8,297 nt of DNA from Archangium sp. Its GTDB lineage: Bacteria > Myxococcota > Myxococcia > Myxococcales > Myxococcaceae. The notes under the pieces were generated by a model. It did not search any database. It was given only the letters and a program-made list of their open reading frames with translations, and had not been told where the DNA came from. Within the stretch, counting starts at the first letter, position 1, and every line of letters begins with the position of its first letter. Position numbers and translations under genes: made by a program. This document shows positions 1-5,148 of the stretch, piece after piece. The stretch covers positions 1-8,297 of the forward strand of contig JAEUJR010000114.1 of NCBI GenBank assembly GCA_016793585.1, written 5' to 3'.

Positions 1-243
1 CGCCATGGACAGCTCGAGCTGGGTCTTCAGCGTGGCCACTTCGTCGTTGGCAGGGTCAGGGCTCGGGGCTGCAACCGCAGCCACTGGCGCGGCATCTGCT
101 GCAGGAGCGGGAGCTGCTGGTGCGGCAGGTACGGGCTCTCCCCGAACGGCGGCCTTCGCCTTCTCCACACTCTTCAGTGCTTCGTTGATGACGTCGTCGG
201 CGATGCTGGTGGAAAAACTGCCCTTCTCATCGGGTTGACTCAC
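1..243 (-). CDS. grpE: GrpE nucleotide exchange factor, N-terminal part (cut by window edge)
   Basis: The first 81 codons are present and the rest lies beyond the left edge. The product begins VSQPDEKGSFSTSIADDVIN, has an Ala/Pro-rich linker at about residues 36-66, and then enters a likely helix (DEVATLKTQLELSMA). This opening resembles myxobacterial GrpE proteins, in which a short acidic start and a variable linker precede the long coiled coil. GrpE drives ADP release from DnaK during protein folding. The GTG at 243 is preferred because a promoter-like TACGCT lies 7 nt upstream of it. A second in-frame GTG at 261 has a GAGG about 10 nt upstream and would add six residues, but it would overlap that promoter-like site. 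The gene is divergent from a LuxR-type regulator. The diagnostic GrpE core is not in the window, so the name rests on the N-terminus alone. Confidence 0.6.
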   Translation of the reverse strand, partial: MSQPDEKGSFSTSIADDVINEALKSVEKAKAAVRGEPVPAAPAAPAPAADAAPVAAVAAPSPDPANDEVATLKTQLELSMA

Positions 244-250
244 GCCGCGA

Positions 251-256
251 AGCGTA
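251..256 (-). promoter_or_regulatory. Candidate -10 element (TACGCT) for grpE
   Basis: Read on the minus strand, GGCTACGCT ends 7 nt before the GTG at 243. The hexamer fits TANNNT. Its position would put transcription start at or next to the start codon, and no Shine-Dalgarno sequence fits between. No convincing -35 was seen, nor a CIRCE-type heat-shock operator in the 244-324 gap. Confidence 0.4.
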
Positions 257-309
257 GCCACAAGCGCCGCCCCTCGTCTTGCGAGAAGGGCAACGCCCGC
301 GTGGTGCGC

Positions 310-315
310 TAAGGT
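310..315 (+). promoter_or_regulatory. Candidate -10 element (TAAGGT) overlapping an AAGG ribosome-binding site
   Basis: GCGCTAAGGT lies 9 nt upstream of the ATG at 325. TAAGGT fits a TANNNT -10 hexamer. The same bases (AAGG, 311-314) could instead act as a Shine-Dalgarno site with about 10 nt spacing. The two readings exclude each other on one transcript: if the hexamer is the -10, the RNA starts after it. Confidence 0.4.
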
Positions 316-324
316 GGGACCTTC

Positions 325-582
325 ATGCGTCAGTGGACGACGTTTCGCTTTGGCAAACAGCAGTTCGCCGTGATGAGCGAAGAGGCTCCGCGGTTGAGTG
401 CGCCGACGTTGACGCCGGCCGAGCAGCAGGTGCTCGAGCTCTTGCTCGCCGGGGCTTCGAACGCCGAGATCGCCAGGCGGCGGAAGACGGCGATTCGCAC
501 GGTGGCCAACCAGGTCGCGAGCCTGTTTCGAAAGTACGGCGTGGGCTCTCGCGCCGAGCTCGCCGCGAGGCTCTCGACGTGA
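325..582 (+). CDS. Small LuxR/GerE-type helix-turn-helix protein (85 aa)
   Basis: The protein consists of a short N-terminal segment (MRQWTTFRFGKQQFAVMSEE) and one LuxR/GerE DNA-binding domain at about residues 28-83. Visible hallmarks are LTPAEQQVLELLLAGASNAEIA, with the scaffold helices, then RTVANQVASLFRKYGVGSR, covering the recognition helix and the dimerisation helix. There is no receiver, PAS, GAF or autoinducer-binding domain, so any signal input must come from elsewhere. The ATG at 325 is chosen over an in-frame ATG at 373 because of the TAAGGT/AAGG signal just upstream. The stop codon overlaps the start of the next gene (GTGA), so the two are translationally coupled. That suggests a regulator pair that may heterodimerise or compete for sites (inference). 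DNA binding is well supported; the target genes are unknown. Confidence 0.85.
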   Translation: MRQWTTFRFGKQQFAVMSEEAPRLSAPTLTPAEQQVLELLLAGASNAEIARRRKTAIRTVANQVASLFRKYGVGSRAELAARLST

Positions 583-1592
583 AGGGCTCGCAGACGGTGG
601 CCGTCATCGAAGCGGCCTACGCCATCGATCGCCCCACGACCGAGTGGCTCGAAGGCGTGGTGAAGGCCGTCGCGCCCGTCGTCGACGCGGGGCATGGCGC
701 GTGGGCTGCGCTGTACGACGCCTCGAAGCCAGACGCGTTTCGCATCGGCCCGTTCGCCGCGCACGAGGTGCCGGCCCAGCGCCTCGAGCTGCTCGAGGCG
801 GCCGCGCCGATGCTCCCGTACTCGGTCATCGAGCGCACCTTCGTCACGCGAACGTGCGGCACGCTCTCGCAGTTGCTGGGGGAGCGCTTCATGAACGAGC
901 ACCCGATGGTGAAGGCGTTCGAGCAGACGTGGGGCATCGCCGACAGCATCGGCATCAACGCGCAGGACCCGACGATGTTCGGCTGCGTGCTGGGAGTGCC
1001 GCTGGGGAAGCGCCGGGCCGTCAGCGCGACGTTCGCCGCGCGCTGGAGCCGGCTCGCCGCGCACGTGGCCTCGGGGTTCCGTCTGCGGCGGCAGCTCGAC
1101 GCCTCGTTGCAGCGCGGCCTCGACGGCGCCGAAGCCGTGCTCGAGCCCGACGGAGACGTCGCGCACGCCGAAGGGCTCGCCGCCGAAGGGCCCGCACGGC
1201 TCGCGTTGCGTGGCGCCGCGGTGGCGCTCGACAAGGCCCGCGCCCGCGCGTCGCGAAGCTCGAGTGGAGACGAGGCCGTCGAAGCCTGGCGGCCGCTGCT
1301 CGAGGCGCGGTGGACGCTCTATGACCACTTCGAGCGAGATGGCCGCCGCTACTACGTCGCGCGCCGCAATGACCCGAGGCTGGCCGAAGACGGGCTGACG
1401 TTGCGCGAGCGGCAGGTGGTGGGGTTCGCCAGCCTCGGGCACTCCAACAAGCTCATCGCCTACGAGCTGGGCCTCAAGCCCTCGACCGTCGCGACGCACC
1501 TCTCGGCTGCAGCCAGGAAGCTGGGGTTGCGGAGCCGCCTCGAGCTGATTCAGCAGCTGCGCTCGTCACGCGCCAGCCAGTCACAGAGCTGA
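579..1592 (+). CDS. LuxR-family transcriptional regulator with a large N-terminal region (337 aa)
   Basis: A C-terminal LuxR/GerE domain occupies about residues 272-328: LTLRERQVVGFASLGHSNKL leads into KPSTVATHLSAAARKLGL and ends at SRLELIQQL. The first 270 residues are probably a sensory region. A mixed alpha/beta stretch at about 20-165 could be GAF-like, and AVLEPDGDVAHAEG near 186-199 reads like the start of a PAS-like segment. No ligand-binding motif is recognisable, so the signal is unknown. The GTG at 579 is chosen because it overlaps the previous stop as GTGA and has GAGG at 567-570, 8 nt upstream. Reading further upstream would overlap the first regulator in another frame. The gene forms a bicistron with the 85-aa protein. 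Its stop lies 5 nt from the stop of the convergent gene, with no hairpin terminator visible. Confidence 0.8.
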   Translation: MKGSQTVAVIEAAYAIDRPTTEWLEGVVKAVAPVVDAGHGAWAALYDASKPDAFRIGPFAAHEVPAQRLELLEAAAPMLPYSVIERTFVTRTCGTLSQLLGERFMNEHPMVKAFEQTWGIADSIGINAQDPTMFGCVLGVPLGKRRAVSATFAARWSRLAAHVASGFRLRRQLDASLQRGLDGAEAVLEPDGDVAHAEGLAAEGPARLALRGAAVALDKARARASRSSSGDEAVEAWRPLLEARWTLYDHFERDGRRYYVARRNDPRLAEDGLTLRERQVVGFASLGHSNKLIAYELGLKPSTVATHLSAAARKLGLRSRLELIQQLRSSRASQSQS

Positions 1593-1597
1593 CGTCA

Positions 1598-2107
1598 TCA
1601 CTCCTCGGGGGCGCTCTTCTTCTTGCCCAGCGACTTCTTCTTCGTCGCGCCGCTCTTCCCAGCGGGCGTCTTCTTCGGCGCGGTGCCGCGGCCGACCGTC
1701 TTCTTCGGGGGCGCCTTCGGCTCGGGGGCCGGTGCGGGAGCGGGCTCCATCTCGGGCGGCGCGGCGTTCTTCGGCGTCGGCGCGGGGTTGGGCGAAGGCT
1801 CGGCGTCGACCGGCTTCGTCGCGGTCGTCTTCAGCTGGCGCGCGACCTCTGACAACGCGCCCTCGGCCTGCTTCACGCCGACCTCGACGAGCGAGGCGAG
1901 CTGCTCGGCCGTCTTGCGCGCCCAGACAGACGCCTCCTGCACGCCTTCACGCACCCTGGCCTGACGCTCGGGGTCCTGGGCCTCCTTCATGAGGCGCTCG
2001 GCTTCCTTCTTCACGTCGCCGGCGGTGCGCTTGAAGTCCTCTCCAGCCTTCTTCAAGAAGCCCTTGAACTTCGCGTCCCACTGAGCGCCCGAGTCGTTGG
2101 TCGGCAT
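1598..2107 (-). CDS. Coiled-coil protein with Lys/Ala/Pro-rich, histone H1-like tail (169 aa)
   Basis: Residues 8-95 are charged and heptad-like (KFKGFLKKAGEDFKR, EAERLMKEAQDPERQARVRE, ARKTAEQLASLVEVGVKQAE) and should form long helices or a coiled coil. Residues 100-133 are a Pro/Ala/Glu linker. Residues 134-165 are a basic tail with repeated PKKT and KKK blocks, resembling the tails of histone H1 and of bacterial H1-like proteins. No signal peptide, membrane segment or AT-hook (RGRP) is present. Nucleic-acid binding through the tail is plausible but inferred; a phasin-like or scaffolding role for the helical part is also possible. The ATG at 2107 is chosen for the GAGGAG 9 nt upstream. An in-frame ATG at 2128 would add seven residues but lacks room for a leader. 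I do not recognise a named family. Confidence 0.75.
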   Translation of the reverse strand: MPTNDSGAQWDAKFKGFLKKAGEDFKRTAGDVKKEAERLMKEAQDPERQARVREGVQEASVWARKTAEQLASLVEVGVKQAEGALSEVARQLKTTATKPVDAEPSPNPAPTPKNAAPPEMEPAPAPAPEPKAPPKKTVGRGTAPKKTPAGKSGATKKKSLGKKKSAPEE

Positions 2108-2116
2108 GGTGTGGTT

Positions 2117-2122
2117 CTCCTC
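2117..2122 (-). promoter_or_regulatory. Strong Shine-Dalgarno (GAGGAG) fixing the start at 2107
   Basis: GAGGAG on the minus strand lies 9 nt before the ATG at 2107. It is the only canonical ribosome-binding site among the gene starts here that have their own promoter-like signal, and it decides against the in-frame ATG at 2128. Confidence 0.65.
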
Positions 2123-2131
2123 GAACATGGC

Positions 2132-2137
2132 TTCGTA
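2132..2137 (-). promoter_or_regulatory. Candidate -10 element (GCTACGAA) for the H1-tail protein
   Basis: AGCTACGAA on the minus strand would place transcription start near 2125, giving a leader of roughly 18 nt that carries the GAGGAG site. The last base is A rather than T, so the hexamer is imperfect. On the plus strand the same TA step (2136-2137) begins TAGCTC, so one symmetric site could serve both this gene and the small divergent gene. Confidence 0.3.
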
Positions 2138-2162
2138 GCTCCTGTCGGGTGGTTGGCGAAGC

Positions 2163-2366
2163 GTGCGATGGCGCCTGTGGAACGCGCGATGGACCCGTCG
2201 ATTTCCGCGAGGCCTCAAGAAGGACGAGCAGGGCAAGGCGGTGCTGGTCGACGGCAAGCCCGTGCGCGAGTTCGGCCCGGAAGATCACCTTCCGAAAGAC
2301 GTGCTCGAGACCGACGCGAAGAAGCGCAACCCGCCGTACTTCGAGCCCCTGCGGCACGACCGCTGA
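2163..2366 (+). CDS. Small conserved-looking protein of unknown function (67 aa)
   Basis: The product starts with a Trp/Arg-rich segment (VRWRLWNARWTRRFPRG), followed by a hydrophilic, Asp/Lys/Pro-rich body (GKPVREFGPEDHLPKDVLET) and a tail ending in PPYFEPLRHDR. From codon 17 onward nearly every third base is G or C, as in neighbouring real genes, whereas the opposite-strand frames are Arg/Ala/Pro-rich shadows. The frame is closed by a TAG at 2136-2138, and GTG 2163 is the first conventional start after it. Its GGGTGG about 10 nt upstream is a weak ribosome-binding site. No membrane segment, signal peptide or cysteine is present. The cationic Trp-rich N-terminus could lie on a membrane or bind nucleic acid, but this is speculative. 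It could also be the surviving 3' end of a longer decayed gene. I do not recognise the family. Confidence 0.55.
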   Translation: MRWRLWNARWTRRFPRGLKKDEQGKAVLVDGKPVREFGPEDHLPKDVLETDAKKRNPPYFEPLRHDR

Positions 2367-2376
2367 GCCGGCTCAG
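2363..2376. repeat. 14-bp perfect palindrome spanning two convergent stop codons
   Basis: CTGAGCCGGCTCAG is a perfect inverted repeat. It contains the TGA of the plus-strand 67-aa gene (2364-2366) and the TGA of the minus-strand 72-aa gene (2373-2375 read in reverse). It has no loop and no T-run, so it is not a standard intrinsic terminator. It could give a weak bidirectional end signal or be chance. Confidence 0.5.
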
Positions 2377-2591
2377 GGGTTCGACGGCGGCGGCTTCTGC
2401 TCGTTCGGCGCGGGCGCCTCTTTCGGGTCGCGCTTCGGGCCGGGGCCGTGCTCCCAGTCGTGGGGGAACTGCATCTGGCGGAACTTGATCCAGATGACCC
2501 AGGTGAGAATGCCGACGAAGACGAGGCCGGCGATCTCCCTCACCGTCCACCCGTCGGGAAGCTCCAGCGCAAGCGGCAGCAACACGTTCAT
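2373..2591 (-). CDS. Small single-span membrane protein (72 aa)
   Basis: A hydrophobic helix at about residues 19-37 (EIAGLVFVGILTWVIWIKF) is followed by a basic, polar, Pro-rich tail of 35 residues (FPHDWEHGPGPKRDPKEAP and onward). The N-terminus is only mildly hydrophobic (MNVLLPLALELPDGW). Arg and Lys just after the helix suggest the tail lies in the cytoplasm. The start lies 34 nt after the stop of the HSDL2-like dehydrogenase on the same strand, and no promoter-like signal is seen in that gap, so the two are probably co-transcribed. The ribosome-binding site is weak (AAAGAA before the ATG). I do not recognise a family. A membrane anchor or partner for the neighbouring enzyme would be a guess. 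Confidence 0.65.
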   Translation of the reverse strand: MNVLLPLALELPDGWTVREIAGLVFVGILTWVIWIKFRQMQFPHDWEHGPGPKRDPKEAPAPNEQKPPPSNP

Positions 2592-2625
2592 GAGGTTCTT
2601 TCGAGACGGGTGACGACGGGAGGGT

Positions 2626-3444
2626 TCAGTCGACGAAGAAGTCTGGCAGCGGCTCGACGTTGGGGTCGACCTGGTACGGCTTGAAGTCGGTGACGCCCTC
2701 GGCGCGCAGCAGGTGCTCGTCGATGAAGAAGTTGCCCGTGCAGTCGAGGCCTTTGTTGAAGATGGCGTAGGCCGCGTCGGCCATGATCTCGGGCTTGCGG
2801 CTGGCGCGCATCATGTCTTCGCCGCCCAGCATGTTCACCGCGGCCGTCGCGATGGTCGTCTTCGGCCACAGCGCGTTGATGGCGACCTTGCCCTGGAACT
2901 CTTCGGCCATGCCGAGCACGCACATCGACATGCCGAACTTGGCCATCGTGTAGGCGACGTGCGAGCCGAACCACTTCGGCTTCATCGAGAGCGGCGGCGA
3001 CAGGTTCAAGATGTGCGGCGTGAACTTCGACTGCAGCAGGTGCGGCAGGCACATCTGGCTCACGAGGAACGTGCCGCGCGAGTTCACCTGGTTCATCAGG
3101 TCGAAGCGCTTCATCGGTGTCTCGAGCGTGCCGGTGAGCTGAATGGCCGACGCGTTGTTGATGCAGATGTCGATGGCGCCGAACGTCTTCACGGTCTGCT
3201 CGACGGCCGAAGCGACCTGATCGTCGCTGCGAATGTCGCAGAGAATCGGCAGGGCCTTGCCGCCCGCGGCTTCGATCTCCTTCGCAGCGGAGTAAATGGT
3301 GCCGGCGAGCTTCGGGTGCGGCTCGGCCGTCTTGGCCGCGATGGCCACGTTGGCGCCGTCACGGGCAGCACGCAGCGCGATGGCGAGCCCGATGCCGCGG
3401 CTGGCGCCCGAGATGAAGAGGGTTCGTTTCGCGAGAGAAGGCAT
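2626..3444 (-). CDS. HSDL2-like short-chain dehydrogenase/reductase (272 aa)
   Basis: This is a classical Rossmann-fold SDR. It has the cofactor glycine motif SGASRGIG (residues 12-19), D70 after the third strand, NNAS at 96-99, a candidate catalytic Ser at 149 and the Y165-x3-K169 pair in AYTMAK. Several stretches match the HSDL2 subfamily as I know it: HILNLSPPLSMKPKWFGSHV, GMSMCVLGMAEEF, NALWPKTTIATAA, and an ending TGNFFIDEHLLRAEG ... PDFFVD. Vertebrate HSDL2 carries a C-terminal SCP2 lipid-binding domain. That domain is absent here, and the protein stops at the dehydrogenase core. The substrate is not certain; lipid or acyl-CoA-related alcohols or ketones are inferred from the family. 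No Shine-Dalgarno precedes the ATG. A TATACG hexamer 8 nt upstream suggests a leaderless or nearly leaderless transcript that continues into the 72-aa membrane protein. Confidence 0.9.
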   Translation of the reverse strand: MPSLAKRTLFISGASRGIGLAIALRAARDGANVAIAAKTAEPHPKLAGTIYSAAKEIEAAGGKALPILCDIRSDDQVASAVEQTVKTFGAIDICINNASAIQLTGTLETPMKRFDLMNQVNSRGTFLVSQMCLPHLLQSKFTPHILNLSPPLSMKPKWFGSHVAYTMAKFGMSMCVLGMAEEFQGKVAINALWPKTTIATAAVNMLGGEDMMRASRKPEIMADAAYAIFNKGLDCTGNFFIDEHLLRAEGVTDFKPYQVDPNVEPLPDFFVD

Positions 3445-3452
3445 GGGAGGGG

Positions 3453-3458
3453 CGTATA
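3453..3458 (-). promoter_or_regulatory. Candidate -10 element (GCTATACG) for the HSDL2-like gene
   Basis: GGGCTATACG on the minus strand ends 8 nt before the ATG at 3444. The bases between are pyrimidine-rich (CCCCTCCC), so no Shine-Dalgarno is possible there. TATACG is close to the sigma-70 -10 consensus. No clear -35 was seen. Confidence 0.45.
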
Positions 3459-3511
3459 GCCCGCAGCGCCGCGGTCCGCCCGGGAAGTGTCGCCTCGCGT
3501 CGTCGGCGCGC

Positions 3512-3517
3512 TAACGT
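3512..3517 (+). promoter_or_regulatory. Candidate -10 element (GCTAACGT) for the lipoprotein gene
   Basis: GCGCTAACGT ends 5 nt before the ATG at 3523 and 8 nt before the ATG at 3526. It fits TANNNT. Its nearness to the start, with no purine-rich ribosome-binding site, suggests a leaderless message and may favour the second ATG. Confidence 0.4.
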
Positions 3518-3522
3518 CACCC

Positions 3523-5124
3523 ATGATGTCGCGTCTCGTGGTGCTGCCGCTCTTCGTGTTGCTCTCGTGTTCGGCCTCGACGCCGGCGACGCAGGTGCGA
3601 AGCGTCGAGCCCTCGGAGCTGTTCCTGCAGACCGACACCGACGTGCTCATTCACGGCGACTTCCGCGCCATCGTGAAGGTCGACTTCGACCAGCCGGGCA
3701 ACTCCACGCGCAACGCGCAGTTTCGCGCGCAGGTCGAGCAGGGTGACTCGGTCATCGGGCTCTTCGACGTGCAGTGGGTCAGCAGCGAGACCTTGAGCGC
3801 GCGTGTTCCCGCGGGGCTCAACCCCGGCGCGTGGGCGCTGCGCGTGACCGACCCGGCGCTTCGCCAGGTTCGGCTCGAAGGCGCCATCGTCGTGCTCGAC
3901 TGCGCGGTCTCGACCTGTGTGCTGGCCGATGGCGGCGTGCTCGACGGTGGCTCGCCGGTGCTCCTGCCCGACGGCGGGCTCCGTGATGGCGGCGCGCCCG
4001 ACGCGGGGCCTGTCGACGCCGGCCCTCAGTCGTGCGGCACCGTCACGCTCGCCGATGACGACGGCGACGGCTTCGGGCTCACCGGCAGCGAGGCGATGGT
4101 CTGCGGCGCCGGCCGAACCACGACGCCAGGAGACTGCAACGACGTCGACCCCGACGTGCACGTGGGCGCGACCGAGGTCTGCAACCGCCTCGACGACGAC
4201 TGCGACACCCTCATCGACGAGAACGTCTGCCCGGTGATGAACCCGAACTGGATTCGGCGGCTCGATGCCCCGCAGTCGGTCGACTTCAAGACGCTCTCGC
4301 TGGTGACGCCGGGCCGCTTGTGGGTCTCGGGCGGAGACGCCGTCTGGGGCCGCCTCGACGGTGGCCTGTTCGAGCCCTCGAGCAGCGGCTGCCCGAACGA
4401 CATTCGTCGGAGCTGGGCGTCTCCTTCGGCCGACGTCTTCGTTGGTGGAGGCAACCCGGCGCTGGGCCGCTTGAGCTCGCACGGCGTGGCCGAGGGCGGC
4501 TGCTCGAACACCCGCATGCTCAGCGACCCGTTCGCGGCCATCTGGGGCTCGGTGTCGGACGGGGGCGTGAAGGTCGAAGGCGTGCTGCGCAACACCCGCC
4601 GCTTCGAGTGGACACCGCCCGGCCAGCCCATGGAGTCGTCGACGAACATCTCGACCACCGACATTCGTTTCGAAGACGCCGACCGGCTCGGTGACATCGT
4701 CTGGGCGGTGGGCAGCAGCGAAGGCTCCGAGATGCGCGCCTACCTGCTGACGGCCAACAACACCTGGAGCGAACAGCGCCTCGGGCTCGGCCTTCCCGGC
4801 GGGTCGTTGCGGGGCGTGAACGTGCTCTCGGCCACCAGCGTCTTCGCGGTCGGCGATCGCGGCGTCGTCATCGAGAAGGTCGGCTCCACCTGGCGGCGGC
4901 TGCCCTCACCCTCGGGCGCGACGCTGACCGCCGTGCGCGCCTTCAACCCCGCCCGCGTGTACGTCAGCGGCGCCGACGGCACCGTGCGCAAGTGGAACGG
5001 CCAGTCGTGGCAGGTGCTGTACTCGAACGACGGCGGGGCCCCGCTCAACGATCTCGATGGGCTCACCGAGAGCGATCTCTGGGCGGTCGGCAACCGCGGG
5101 TGGATCGTTCACTGGCCTGAGTGA
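3523..5124 (+). CDS. Outer-membrane-type lipoprotein: TIG-like domain, MopE-like motif, beta-propeller (533 aa)
   Basis: A lipoprotein signal peptide (MMSRLVVLPLFVLLSC) has its lipobox LLSC with Cys at residue 16. Ser follows Cys, so retention at the inner membrane is not predicted. Residues 25-125 resemble a TIG/IPT Ig-like fold (VRSVEPSELFLQTDTDVLIH, VQWVSSETLSARVPAGLNPG). Residues 136-168 are a DGG/DAG linker. Residues 171-236 match the MopE-type Asp/Cys-rich motif (DDDGDGFG, TPGDCNDVDPDVHVGATEVC, DDDCDTLIDE), which likely binds a metal, perhaps calcium. Residues 245-533 repeat propeller-like blades (VFAVGDRGVVIEKVGSTW, VYVSGADGTVRKWNGQSW, LWAVGNRGWIVHW). This architecture is common on the myxobacterial cell surface; the specific role is unknown. 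Start: ATG 3523, with ATG 3526 equally possible. A start at 3487 would put a 12-residue extension before the signal peptide. Confidence 0.85.
   Translation: MMSRLVVLPLFVLLSCSASTPATQVRSVEPSELFLQTDTDVLIHGDFRAIVKVDFDQPGNSTRNAQFRAQVEQGDSVIGLFDVQWVSSETLSARVPAGLNPGAWALRVTDPALRQVRLEGAIVVLDCAVSTCVLADGGVLDGGSPVLLPDGGLRDGGAPDAGPVDAGPQSCGTVTLADDDGDGFGLTGSEAMVCGAGRTTTPGDCNDVDPDVHVGATEVCNRLDDDCDTLIDENVCPVMNPNWIRRLDAPQSVDFKTLSLVTPGRLWVSGGDAVWGRLDGGLFEPSSSGCPNDIRRSWASPSADVFVGGGNPALGRLSSHGVAEGGCSNTRMLSDPFAAIWGSVSDGGVKVEGVLRNTRRFEWTPPGQPMESSTNISTTDIRFEDADRLGDIVWAVGSSEGSEMRAYLLTANNTWSEQRLGLGLPGGSLRGVNVLSATSVFAVGDRGVVIEKVGSTWRRLPSPSGATLTAVRAFNPARVYVSGADGTVRKWNGQSWQVLYSNDGGAPLNDLDGLTESDLWAVGNRGWIVHWPE
3928..4026 (+). 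repeat. DGG/DAG low-complexity linker inside the lipoprotein
   Basis: The codons encode irregular Asp-Gly-Gly and Asp-Ala-Gly units (ADGGVLDGGSPVLLPDGG, then RDGGAPDAGPVDAGP). It is a flexible acidic spacer between the Ig-like and MopE-like parts. Such linkers are frequent in myxobacterial lipoproteins. The repeats are coding and irregular, not a CRISPR or satellite array. Confidence 0.75.
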
Positions 5125-5135
5125 CGCACGCCCGC

Positions 5136-5141
5136 TAGAGC
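5136..5141 (+). promoter_or_regulatory. Candidate -10 element (GCTAGAGC) before the second dehydrogenase
   Basis: CCGCTAGAGC ends 7 nt before the ATG at 5149, inside the 24-nt gap after the lipoprotein stop. The last base is C rather than T, so the hexamer is imperfect. An AGGG at 5142-5145 is a weak ribosome-binding site placed too close to the start. The gene may therefore have its own promoter rather than depend on read-through. Confidence 0.3.
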
Positions 5142-5148
5142 AGGGCCC

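Noticed and set aside
5..238. A 77-aa Ala/Ser/Gly-rich plus-strand frame
   Set aside because: It is the antisense shadow of the Ala/Pro linker of the probable GrpE; the minus frame has the coherent protein.
279..578. Upstream extension of the 337-aa regulator to a start near 279
   Set aside because: It would overlap the whole 85-aa LuxR gene in another frame and gives Arg-rich noise. The GTG at 579 has a GAGG site and a coupling overlap.
330..1499. A 389-aa open frame antisense to both LuxR-type genes
   Set aside because: Its composition is typical of a GC-rich shadow frame (Arg, Gly, Glu, Val), with no recognisable motif, while the sense strand has two clear LuxR/GerE domains.
3928..4026. 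Short repeated units resembling a CRISPR or satellite array
   Set aside because: The units are irregular codons for a DGG/DAG protein linker inside a coding region, with no constant repeat or spacer length.
3517..4482. A 321-aa minus-strand frame opposite the lipoprotein
   Set aside because: It has shadow composition, while the plus strand has a signal peptide, lipobox and MopE-like motif.
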